DNA of 5,999 nt from an uncultured Labedella sp. (GTDB lineage Bacteria; Actinomycetota; Actinomycetes; Actinomycetales; Microbacteriaceae): the NCBI GenBank assembly GCA_934636065.1, contig CAKTZW010000126.1:1-5999 (forward strand), given 5' to 3'. Numbering within the stretch: position 1 is the stretch's first letter; every line of letters begins with the position of its first letter. The position numbers and the translations under genes are program-made. The notes below the pieces were generated by a model, which did no database searches, had not been told where the DNA came from, and was given only the letters and a program-made list of their open reading frames with translations. Of this stretch, positions 1 through 5,999 are shown in pieces.

Positions 1-2688
1 GTCGACGCGACGGTGCTCGGGTCGAGCTACGGCGAGATCTCCGGAGTCGCCCCCGCTGCGAAGATCGCGGCGTACAAGGTCTGCTGGTCCGGTCCGGACC
101 CCGCCGTCACGACCGACGACGGGTGCGCATCGACCGACCTCCTGGCCGGCATCGAGCAGGCCGTGGCCGACGGTGTCGACGTCATCAACTACTCGATCGG
201 AGGCGGTGCCGCCGAGACGACCGTCTCGGCGACCGACTACGCGTTCTTCGGAGCGGCGGCCGCCGGCATCTTCGTGTCCGCCTCGGCCGGCAACGACGGA
301 CCCGGCGCCTCGACTCTCGACAATGCGTCGCCGTGGATCACGACCGTCGCGGCGTCGACGATCCCGAGCTATGAGGCGACGGTCGAGCTCGGTGACGGCT
401 CCCGGTTCCCGGGAGCGTCCATCACGGTGGACCGCACCGAGGGGGCCACTCCGCTCACCGGTCCGCTCGTCTGGGCGGGCGACGTCGCGGCGGAGGGGGT
501 CGCCGACGCGAACCTCTGCGGCCCGAACTCTCTCGACCCGGCCGCCGTCGCCGGCTCGATCGTGCTCTGCGACCGCGGCACCTACGACCGCACGGCGAAG
601 TCCGCCGAGGTGAAGCGGGCCGGGGGCATCGGCCTCCTGCTCGTGAACCCGACCACGAGCTCGATCGATCTCGACGAGCACAGCGTGCCGACCGTCCACA
701 TCGACGCCCCCTACCGCGAGGCGGCTCTCGCCTACGCCCAGACCGAGGGGGCGACGGCGACCTTCCTGCCGGGCAACGTGTCCGACATCGCGTCGCCGCC
801 GACCCCGCAGGTCGCCGGCTTCTCGAGCCGGGGCCCGGTGCTCGCGGACGGCAGCGACATCCTGAAGCCCGACGTGTCGGCTCCGGGTGTGGCGATCCTC
901 GCGAGCGGAGCCAACGCGGAGGGGGCCGACCCCACGTGGAAGTTCCTCTCGGGGACGTCGATGGCCGCCCCGCACGTCGCCGGCCTCGGGGCCCTGTACC
1001 TCGGCGTGCACCCCACGGCGTCTCCCGCCGAGGTCAAGTCCGCGCTCATGACGACGGCGTCGGACACCGTCGACTCGGAGGGCACCGACGTCACCGATCC
1101 GTTCGTGCAGGGCGCCGGACAGGTGGAGCCCGGCGACTATCTCGACGCCGGACTGCTGTACCTCAACGACGTGGACGACTGGGAGTCGTACATCGAGGGG
1201 GTCGGCCTCGAGCTGTCTCCCGAGGTCGAGCCCATCGATCCGTCGAGCCTCAACCTCGCGTCGATCGCGATCGGCGCGCTGACGGCGCCCGAGGCGGGCA
1301 CCTACACGGCGCAGCCCATCGAGATCCCGGGCATCACGGCGGAGGTGACGCCGTCGTCGTTCACGATCGCCGAGGGCGAGTCGGTCTCGTACACGGTGAC
1401 CTTCACGCGCACCGACGCGCCGCTCGACGCCTTCTCGACGGGATCGCTGACGTGGGCGGGCGAGGACGGCACCACCGTGCGTTCGCCCATCGCGGTGCAG
1501 CCCGTGACGATCGTCGCGCCCGACGAGGTGTCGGGCGAGGGCGTCTCCGGGTCCGTGGAGATCGACGTGACGCCGGGCGGCACGGGTCCGATTCCGCTCT
1601 CGGCTCAGGGCCTCGCGCGTGAGGCCCTCCTCGAGGGCGACGGGAGCGCTGAGGGCCACACCGGCTCGGGCTCGGGCGGCGACGAGTTCACCTACCCGGT
1701 GTCCGTGCCGGAGGGGGCGTCGCTCGCGCGGATCTCGCTCATCGCTGTGGACAAGACCGCCGATCTCGATCTCGTGGTCTACCAGCTGGACGAGGCGGGC
1801 GAGCCCGTCGCCGGTTGGCAGTCGGCCACCGGGGCCGCGGACGAGCGGGTCGACATCTGGTCGCCGGAGGCGGGCGACTACCTGGTCGTCGCGACGGTCT
1901 ACTCGGGTACCACGGCGTTCGACGCGACGACGGCGGCCGTCGTCCCCGGGCAGGGTGAAGGCGGCTTCGCGGTCGACCCCGCTCAGCTCGAGGGCGTGCA
2001 GGGGCAGCCGAGCTCGCTCACCGCGTCGTGGACGGGACTCGAGCCCCTCACCGACTACGTCGGCCTCGTCGTGTACGGCGAGACGGGCGAGGCGACGGTC
2101 GTCTCGGTCGCGAGCGGAGAGGCGCCGGCGCCGGAGACGCCCGTCAACACGGCGCCTCCGACCATCGGGGGGACTCCCGCGGTCGGCACGAAGCTTACGG
2201 CGACCCCGGGGGAGTGGGACACGGAGGGCCTCGCGTTCGCCTACCAGTGGCAGGCGGACGGCGTCGACATCCCGGGTGCTACCAAGGCGACGTACACGGT
2301 GAAGAAGCGGGACCAGGGCACGACCCTGACGGTCGTCGTCACCGCCTCGGCGGAGGGTCTCGCCCCGGGCACCGCGACATCGGCGGGCGTGCTCGTCCCC
2401 TTCGTCGCGAAGGTCTCGTTGTCGGTGTCGCCGTCCGTCGGCTTCAGCTGGTCCTCGTACACGGCGACCGTGAAGGTGACGAGCGGGTCCGATGCCCCGG
2501 CGACGGGGACCGTCGTGATCAAGGTCGGATCGAAGACGGTCGAGGCCGTCCTCGATGCCAATGGTGTCGCGAAGGTGAAGCTGCCGAAGCTCCGCTCCGG
2601 CGTTCACACGGTCACGGCGAGCTACGGGGGAGATGAGACGCACGCGGAGGCGACGAGCCCGAAGCGCGTCATCGTCGTGATCTTCTAG
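1..2688 (+). CDS. Secreted subtilisin-like (S8) serine protease with PA insert and Ig-like tail, 5' partial
   Basis: Extracellular endopeptidase cut by the left window edge; the frame is open from base 1 (895 codons visible, numbered from there), so the signal peptide, propeptide and catalytic Asp and His lie upstream. Visible catalytic parts are the oxyanion-hole Asn98 in SAGNDGP and the nucleophile Ser320 in GTSMAAPHVAG. A protease-associated (PA) domain is inserted at about 155-258 (GSIVLCDRG, then AGGIGLLLVN), followed by FSSRGP at 274-279. This arrangement, with GVAPAAKIAAYKVCW near the start, is that of plant cucumisin-type subtilases, which are common in actinobacteria. The tail holds an Fn3-like domain (about 413-503), a PPC-like beta domain (about 561-640), a short unassigned beta segment (about 654-706), an Ig-like domain with a YQW core (about 716-800) and a Big_5-type Ig domain (about 804-895). 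No LPXTG or C-terminal membrane segment is seen, so release into the medium is likely. The substrate is unknown. The GTG at 13 is internal, not the start. Confidence 0.93.
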   Translation, partial: VDATVLGSSYGEISGVAPAAKIAAYKVCWSGPDPAVTTDDGCASTDLLAGIEQAVADGVDVINYSIGGGAAETTVSATDYAFFGAAAAGIFVSASAGNDGPGASTLDNASPWITTVAASTIPSYEATVELGDGSRFPGASITVDRTEGATPLTGPLVWAGDVAAEGVADANLCGPNSLDPAAVAGSIVLCDRGTYDRTAKSAEVKRAGGIGLLLVNPTTSSIDLDEHSVPTVHIDAPYREAALAYAQTEGATATFLPGNVSDIASPPTPQVAGFSSRGPVLADGSDILKPDVSAPGVAILASGANAEGADPTWKFLSGTSMAAPHVAGLGALYLGVHPTASPAEVKSALMTTASDTVDSEGTDVTDPFVQGAGQVEPGDYLDAGLLYLNDVDDWESYIEGVGLELSPEVEPIDPSSLNLASIAIGALTAPEAGTYTAQPIEIPGITAEVTPSSFTIAEGESVSYTVTFTRTDAPLDAFSTGSLTWAGEDGTTVRSPIAVQPVTIVAPDEVSGEGVSGSVEIDVTPGGTGPIPLSAQGLAREALLEGDGSAEGHTGSGSGGDEFTYPVSVPEGASLARISLIAVDKTADLDLVVYQLDEAGEPVAGWQSATGAADERVDIWSPEAGDYLVVATVYSGTTAFDATTAAVVPGQGEGGFAVDPAQLEGVQGQPSSLTASWTGLEPLTDYVGLVVYGETGEATVVSVASGEAPAPETPVNTAPPTIGGTPAVGTKLTATPGEWDTEGLAFAYQWQADGVDIPGATKATYTVKKRDQGTTLTVVVTASAEGLAPGTATSAGVLVPFVAKVSLSVSPSVGFSWSSYTATVKVTSGSDAPATGTVVIKVGSKTVEAVLDANGVAKVKLPKLRSGVHTVTASYGGDETHAEATSPKRVIVVIF

Positions 2689-2697
2689 CTCGGCCCG

Positions 2698-2751
2698 CTC
2701 CATAGAGCGCGACCCCCGCACGGACGTCCGTGCGGGGGTCGCTCTGTGGAG
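2698..2751. terminator. Bidirectional hairpin terminator between convergent genes
   Basis: The core is a perfect inverted repeat, arms 2709-2725 and 2726-2742 (right arm GTCCGTGCGGGGGTCGC). In RNA the central ACGT would form the loop. With a 2-nt bulge at 2709-2710, the outer stem 2698-2708 pairs with 2741-2751, including one G-U pair. The hairpin starts 9 nt after the protease stop and ends 7 nt before the stop of the opposing lipoprotein gene, so it fills the convergent gap. There is no T-tract on either side, which is common for hairpins in GC-rich actinobacteria. Bidirectional termination is inferred from symmetry and position. Confidence 0.85.
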
Positions 2752-2758
2752 GAGGGCG

Positions 2759-3184
2759 TCAGGAGCCGCACGCCTCCTGGATCGCGGCCGCCTTCTCCTG
2801 GAAGTCCGTCACGGAGGACATGACGGCCTCGCTGTCGGCGTTCTCCGGGTCGGAGGCGGCGGCGGAGACCTCGTCGACGTACGTGCTGAGCGAGTCCTCG
2901 GTGTCCTCGGCGAGGTCCTTGATCTCCTCGTTGTCGATGTCGTCGACCGTCTCGCCGAAGGTGTCACGGAACCCCTCGAGAGCCTCGACGGCGCCCTCGG
3001 GGTCGGTCGCGAGCGTGGAGATGCTCGACTGCAGCTCGTCGCTCGCCGACTGGATCTCCGACTGGAGCTGCGAGCAGGCGTCCTCCTTGGACTGGCCGCC
3101 GGCGCAGCCCGTGAGGAGCAGAGCGCTCACGGCGGCGAGGCCGGCGACGGCGCGGACAGCGCGCGCGGACGTGGTCATGGTCAT
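2759..3184 (-). CDS. Small secreted lipoprotein of unknown function
   Basis: A 141-residue protein. It has a basic N-terminus, a hydrophobic stretch (about 12-24) and lipobox LLTGC, so Cys27 should be lipidated after signal peptidase II cleavage and anchor it to the outer face of the membrane. The mature part is short, acidic, rich in Glu, Asp, Ser and Ala, and looks entirely helical or coiled-coil (for example IQSASDELQSSISTLA). Two further cysteines, Cys37 in DACSQL and Cys139 near the C-terminus, could form a disulphide joining the ends of a helical bundle. I do not recognise a named family; the role is unknown. It is transcribed alone, convergent to the protease and divergent from the ROK regulator. 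Two starts are possible, ATG at 3184 and ATG at 3178. The GGGGA at 3189-3193 lies 4 nt from the first and 10 nt from the second, so the choice is open; both keep the signal peptide. Confidence 0.85.
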   Translation of the reverse strand: MTMTTSARAVRAVAGLAAVSALLLTGCAGGQSKEDACSQLQSEIQSASDELQSSISTLATDPEGAVEALEGFRDTFGETVDDIDNEEIKDLAEDTEDSLSTYVDEVSAAASDPENADSEAVMSSVTDFQEKAAAIQEACGS

Positions 3185-3217
3185 GGGGTCCCCGTTCTGG
3201 TGATGTGCAACGCCCCG

Positions 3218-3223
3218 ACCCTA
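3218..3223 (-). promoter_or_regulatory. Possible -10 element for the small lipoprotein gene
   Basis: On the minus strand the sequence reads TTAGGGT, giving a TAGGGT hexamer that fits the TAnnnT pattern of actinobacterial housekeeping -10 elements. Transcription would start near 3211 and leave a 5' leader of about 27 nt before ATG 3184. No convincing -35 hexamer lies 16-18 nt upstream, where the sequence is GC-rich, so this rests on one hexamer and its position. Confidence 0.35.
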
Positions 3224-3305
3224 ACAGCGGCCATGGTCGTGCCCGTGGGGGTGGCGCCGCGGGCCTTCGTGTCCGGGCCTCCCGCCGGAATTTTCGCTGG
3301 ACCTC

Positions 3306-3335
3306 TTGTGTGTGGATTAGTTCGTAAGGTTTACT
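3306..3335 (+). promoter_or_regulatory. Possible promoter of the ROK regulator gene, probably leaderless
   Basis: A -35-like TTGTGT at 3306-3311 and a -10-like TTTACT at 3330-3335 are separated by 18 nt, in the only AT-rich stretch of the divergent region. Transcription would then begin at about 3341-3343, at or next to ATG 3343, giving a leaderless mRNA. This agrees with the lack of a well-spaced ribosome binding site: the only purine-rich match, AAGG at 3326-3329, is 13 nt from the ATG. An alternative -10, TAAGGT at 3325-3330, would have only a 13-nt spacer. Confidence 0.4.
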
Positions 3336-3341
3336 AACAAA
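3317..3341. promoter_or_regulatory. Imperfect palindrome, probable ROK operator
   Basis: A 25-bp imperfect palindrome is centred on G3329. Nine of its twelve symmetric base pairs match, and its half-sites read TTCGTAA on the + strand and TTAGTAA on the - strand. It ends 1 nt before ATG 3343 and covers the candidate -10, so a protein bound here would block transcription. AT-rich dyads of this size in front of sugar genes are typical operators of ROK/XylR-type repressors. That the adjacent ROK protein binds here, and so represses itself, is inference from position and family. Confidence 0.6.
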
Positions 3342-3342
3342 C

Positions 3343-4557
3343 ATGCCGACGATGATCGTCCCCGACACGAGCGGACTCCTGGCCCGCGAGCGCGAGGATC
3401 ACACCGGATTCACCCGGTCCCTGCGTCCCCGCGGGAAGGTGCTGCCCGAGCACGCCCGGACGCACAATCGATCGCTCGTGCTGCAGACGCTCTACCGCGC
3501 CGGTGCGATGTCGCGAGCCGACGTCGCGCGGGCCACGGGCCTCACGCGCGTGACGGTGTCCGACCTCGTATCCGAGCTGATCGGGGACGGCGTCGTCATC
3601 GAGCGTGGTCCGAGCGATTCGGTCCGCCCGGGCAAGCCCGCGACGATCATCGACATCGACCGGACGGGCTTCCACATCCTCGCCCTCGACCTCTCGGAGT
3701 CGACCGTCCTGCGCGGTGCACTGCTCACGCTCGACGGCGACATCGAGCTGCGGCACGAGACACCGCTCGACTCGCTCACGGGAGATGCCGCATGTCACGC
3801 CGTCGTCGAGCTCGCGAAGCGGCTCGCCGGAGAGGCGACGAAGCCGATCCTCGGGGTCGGCGTCGGATCGCCCGGCATCGTCGACGCCGACGGTCGGGTC
3901 GTGAGCGCGCCGAACCTCGGCTGGGACGACCTCCCGCTCCGGGCGATCCTGGAGCGCGAGCTGGGCCTCGCCGTCACCGTGGTCAACGACGCCAACGCCG
4001 CGGTCCTCGCCGAGTACGGCTTCGGCGAGGTCGACGGCGACCTCATGGTCGTCAAGGTGGGGCACGGTGTCGGCGCCGGCGTGCTGCTCGGCGGCTCGCT
4101 CGTCCTCGGACGCAAGTGGGCCTCCGGCGAGATCGGCCACGTCACGGTGGGCACCGATGGCGGCCCCGAGTGCGTCTGCGGGAAGCGGGCGTGTCTCGAG
4201 ACCTGGCTCGCGGTGCCACGGCTCGAGGCGCAACTCGCCGCCGTCGCGGACGAGGGCCGACCCGACGCGCCCGCGGCCCGGGATCGCCGCGACGATGTGC
4301 TGCGCCGGGCTGGAGAGCGCCTCGGCATCGCGCTCGCCCCCGTCGTCGGCACGCTCGGCCTCGGCGACATCGTGCTCGCCGGTCCCGCAGCCCTCCTCGA
4401 CGGTGTGCTCGCCGACGCCGTCTCCGACACCATCCGCGCCCGGACCATGACGACCGTGACGGGGGACCCGTCCCTCCGGATGACCTCCCTCGGCGACGAC
4501 ATCGTGCTCCTCGGCGCCGCCGTGCTCGTCCTGTCCGGACAACTCGGGGTCTCCTGA
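3343..4557 (+). CDS. ROK-family transcriptional regulator (NagC/XylR/Mlc type)
   Basis: A 404-residue cytoplasmic DNA-binding repressor of typical family length. After a polar extension of about 37 residues comes a winged helix-turn-helix (about 42-100): SRADVARATGLTRVTVSDLV is the helix-turn-helix, GVVIERG the wing. The ROK sugar-sensing domain starts at about 110. It keeps VGSPGIVD and NDANAAVLAE (Asn215, Asp216, matching the sugar-contacting and catalytic pair of ROK kinases), GEIGH (Glu263, His266) and the zinc cluster with Cys277, Cys279 and Cys284 (CVCGKRACLE). The phosphate-binding DxGGT of ROK kinases is replaced by DLSEST at 116-121, so it should sense sugar without phosphorylating it. 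It lies 146 nt upstream of a sugar-binding protein on the same strand, so it probably controls that transporter, with sugar as inducer. The ligand cannot be read from sequence. ATG 3343 was chosen for its fit with the promoter; ATG 3352 is the nearest alternative. Confidence 0.93.
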   Translation: MPTMIVPDTSGLLAREREDHTGFTRSLRPRGKVLPEHARTHNRSLVLQTLYRAGAMSRADVARATGLTRVTVSDLVSELIGDGVVIERGPSDSVRPGKPATIIDIDRTGFHILALDLSESTVLRGALLTLDGDIELRHETPLDSLTGDAACHAVVELAKRLAGEATKPILGVGVGSPGIVDADGRVVSAPNLGWDDLPLRAILERELGLAVTVVNDANAAVLAEYGFGEVDGDLMVVKVGHGVGAGVLLGGSLVLGRKWASGEIGHVTVGTDGGPECVCGKRACLETWLAVPRLEAQLAAVADEGRPDAPAARDRRDDVLRRAGERLGIALAPVVGTLGLGDIVLAGPAALLDGVLADAVSDTIRARTMTTVTGDPSLRMTSLGDDIVLLGAAVLVLSGQLGVS

Positions 4558-4703
4558 CCGGCCCCGCCCGACCCCCACCACGACGACATCGCTCGACTTT
4601 CACTCGAGCTCCGCAACTGAACAGCTCCGCACCGGCTCCGACGGCACCACCGAGTCCGCGAGCGGCACCCGCCGCCCGCACCCCATCAGAAAAGGACACC
4701 ATC
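4558..4703 (+). other. C-rich leader between the regulator and the binding-protein gene
   Basis: This 146-nt gap has by hand count about 70 C and 32 G on the transcribed-like strand, with a G-free run at 4571-4580. One small inverted repeat, GCTCGA at 4591-4596 and TCGAGC at 4604-4609, could form a 6-bp hairpin with a 7-nt loop. No copy of the palindrome at 3317-3341 and no convincing -35/-10 pair were found. The gap could be an attenuating or Rho-sensitive leader, or it could hide a promoter unlike the consensus. Confidence 0.3.
4690..4696 (+). promoter_or_regulatory. Strong ribosome binding site of the solute-binding protein gene
   Basis: AAAAGGA is followed by a 7-nt spacer to ATG 4704. 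It is the clearest Shine-Dalgarno site in the window and fixes this start. The same frame is open upstream as far as 3792, but that upstream part is an arginine-rich shadow of the ROK gene. Confidence 0.85.
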
Positions 4704-5969
4704 ATGAGGAAGATCGGCACCCTCGCGCTCGGCACCGTTGCAGCGCTCGCCCTCGCCGGTTGCAATGCAGGCTCGACGACTGCGGGAGGAGGCGGCGACG
4801 GCTCGGCCGAGATCCGCGTCTGGCTGGTCGGTACCGACACCCCCGACACGGCGCGCGACTACCTCACCGAGACGTTCGAGAAGGAGAACCCGGGCTCGAC
4901 CCTCGTGATCGAGGAGCAGCAGTGGAACGGGCTCGTCGACAAGTACACGACGGCGCTGTCCGGTTCCGACTCTCCCGACGTCGTCGAGATCGGGAACACA
5001 CAGGCTGCGGCGTTCACGAGCGCCGGGGCGTTCACCGATCTCACCGACAAGTACGAGGAGCTCGGCGGGGACGACCTCCTGCAGGGGTTCGTCGAGGCCG
5101 GCACCTACGAGGACGCGTTCTACGCCCCGCCCTACTACTCGGGCGCTCGCGTCGTGTTCTACAGCCCGTCCATCGTGGGAGACGCGGTGCCGACGACGCT
5201 CGACGAATACGTCGAGCAGGGCGCCGCGCTGAAGGCCGGAGGGCTCGACTCGGGCATCTACGCCCCTGGCACGGACTGGTACAACGTGCTCCCCTTCGTG
5301 TGGGAGAACGGAGGCTACGTCGCCGAGCAGCAGGACGACGGCACCTGGGAGGCCGGGTTCTCGACGGAGGGCGGCATCGCCGGGCTCGAGCAGATGCAGG
5401 AGGTCTACGCGACCGCCTCGGGAGCGCCGAAGGACGGTGACGAGACGAACGCCCAGGTGCCGTTCTGCGAGGGCGGCGTCGGCTTCCTGTCCGCGCCGAG
5501 CTGGTTCCAGTGGTCGATCAAGGCGGCGGCGGACGCGGAGACCCCCGGCTGCCCCGACACCTACGGCAAGGACATCACCGCCATGGCCCTGCCCGGTAAG
5601 GACGGGGGAGCGGCCGCGGCGTTCGCGGGCGGATCGAACATCGCCATCCCGGCGAAGTCGGCGCACCAGGACCTCGCGTACTCGGCGCTGCAGATCATCC
5701 TGTCAGACGAGTACCAGAAGCTCCTCGCCGCCAACGGCCTCATCCCCGCCATCGCGAGCGCCGAGTCGGCCCTGCCCGACGACGCCGTGACCGCTGCGGC
5801 GGCCGAGGCGGCGAAGAACGCACGACTCACTCCCGCCGCACCGAAGTGGGCGGACGTCGAGGCCGCGCAGATCCTGCAGGACGCGTTCGTCCGGCTCGCT
5901 CAGGGCGAGGACGCCGCCGAGATCGCCGCGTCGCTCGACGAGGAGATCGAGTCCATCCTCAACGGGTGA
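4704..5969 (+). CDS. Sugar ABC transporter solute-binding lipoprotein
   Basis: A 421-residue family 1 extracellular solute-binding protein, full length for the family. It captures a sugar outside the membrane and delivers it to an ABC permease. The signal peptide (MRKIGTLALG onward) ends in lipobox LALAGC, making Cys20 the lipid anchor, followed by a Gly/Ser-rich linker. The mature lobe begins at about 36 with EIRVWLVG. Other family features are SDSPDVVEIGNTQ, the aromatic stretch around YAPPYYSGARVVFYSP, and GGSNIAIPAKS in the C-terminal lobe. Cys255 and Cys283 are the only other cysteines and may form a disulphide. The protein reminds me of the actinobacterial group often annotated as DasA-like (chitobiose-type) binding proteins, but this is from memory and the ligand is unproven. 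The ROK regulator upstream supports a carbohydrate substrate. Permease genes would be expected after 5999; none is visible. The ATPase may be encoded elsewhere, as is common for such systems. Confidence 0.93.
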   Translation: MRKIGTLALGTVAALALAGCNAGSTTAGGGGDGSAEIRVWLVGTDTPDTARDYLTETFEKENPGSTLVIEEQQWNGLVDKYTTALSGSDSPDVVEIGNTQAAAFTSAGAFTDLTDKYEELGGDDLLQGFVEAGTYEDAFYAPPYYSGARVVFYSPSIVGDAVPTTLDEYVEQGAALKAGGLDSGIYAPGTDWYNVLPFVWENGGYVAEQQDDGTWEAGFSTEGGIAGLEQMQEVYATASGAPKDGDETNAQVPFCEGGVGFLSAPSWFQWSIKAAADAETPGCPDTYGKDITAMALPGKDGGAAAAFAGGSNIAIPAKSAHQDLAYSALQIILSDEYQKLLAANGLIPAIASAESALPDDAVTAAAAEAAKNARLTPAAPKWADVEAAQILQDAFVRLAQGEDAAEIAASLDEEIESILNG

Positions 5970-5977
5970 CGAGGGAA

Positions 5978-5999
5978 CGGGCGCCCGCCGCCGTGCGGG
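5978..5999 (+). terminator. Left part of a probable hairpin after the binding-protein gene, cut by the window edge
   Basis: CCCGC at 5984-5988 and GCGGG at 5995-5999 form a stem with a 6-nt loop. The bases before it (CGGGCG at 5978-5983) would extend the stem if the sequence continues with their complement. It starts 8 nt after the stop codon of the binding-protein gene. It may be a terminator or an mRNA-stabilising hairpin. A GTG at 5993 could instead start a downstream gene, but no supporting ribosome binding site is well placed. Confidence 0.35.

Noticed and set aside
13..15. GTG as the true start of the protease
   Set aside because: The frame is open to base 1, and a start here would lack the catalytic Asp and His and the signal peptide that the family requires; truncation by the window edge is the simpler reading.
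2730..3203. 157-residue + strand frame opposite the small lipoprotein
   Set aside because: It would start inside the terminator hairpin and has no ribosome binding site or domain, whereas the - strand frame has a full signal peptide and lipobox.
3334..4581. 415-residue open frame on the - strand
   Set aside because: It lies antisense to the ROK gene, which has clear family motifs. The frame is long only because GC-rich codons leave few stops on the other strand, and its translation is a low-complexity, Arg/Asp/Gly-rich product with no recognisable domain.
4591..4609. Small inverted repeat as a terminator or repressor site
   Set aside because: With 6 bp, a 7-nt loop and no T-tract it is too weak to call a terminator, and it does not resemble the ROK-type dyad at 3317-3341. 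It is mentioned only as part of the leader.
3792..4703. N-terminal extension of the solute-binding protein frame by 304 residues
   Set aside because: The extension is an arginine-rich out-of-frame reading of the ROK gene. ATG 4704 has a strong ribosome binding site and is followed directly by a signal peptide with lipobox.
4686..5666. 326-residue - strand frame opposite the solute-binding protein
   Set aside because: It is Arg/Val/Gly-rich with no recognisable domain and lies antisense to a well-supported gene.
1..5999. CRISPR arrays, tRNA or rRNA genes, insertion sequences, att sites
   Set aside because: I saw no regularly spaced repeats, tRNA-like folds, transposase or integrase motifs, or terminal repeats. 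Nearly the whole window is accounted for by four genes and short gaps.

Overview
The window is GC-rich DNA in which nearly every codon ends in G or C. Its protein types point to an actinobacterium: a plant-type subtilase with a PA insert and Ig-like tail, small Cys-anchored lipoproteins, and a ROK repressor next to a sugar-binding lipoprotein. A Microbacteriaceae-like Micrococcales organism seems most likely, but that is an impression from protein style and base composition, not a phylogenetic result.

Layout. (1) Positions 1-2688, + strand: the 3' part of a large secreted S8 (subtilisin-like) protease. The catalytic Asp and His lie upstream of the window; the oxyanion Asn and catalytic Ser are present. 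It is followed by a long beta-rich tail and has no cell-wall anchor. (2) 2698-2751: a strong palindromic hairpin filling the gap between convergent genes, read as a bidirectional terminator. (3) 2759-3184, - strand: a small, acidic, probably helical lipoprotein of unknown function. (4) 3185-3342: a divergent promoter region. It holds a good imperfect palindrome right against the start codon of the next gene. (5) 3343-4557, + strand: a ROK-family transcriptional repressor with an N-terminal winged helix and a sugar-sensing domain whose ATP-binding motif has degenerated. (6) 4558-4703: a C-rich, G-poor leader with one small hairpin, ending in a strong ribosome binding site. (7) 4704-5969, + strand: a complete sugar ABC-transporter solute-binding lipoprotein. 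(8) 5970-5999: the start of what looks like a second hairpin running off the edge; the transporter permeases would be expected just beyond.

How it works together (inference). The ROK regulator and the binding protein form a carbohydrate uptake module. The regulator probably represses its own promoter, and perhaps the transporter by read-through, until a sugar binds. The protease and the small lipoprotein are separate transcription units. I found no mobile element, CRISPR array, RNA gene or clearly new system. The most interesting points are regulatory: the operator-like palindrome overlapping a probable leaderless promoter, and the two intergenic hairpins.
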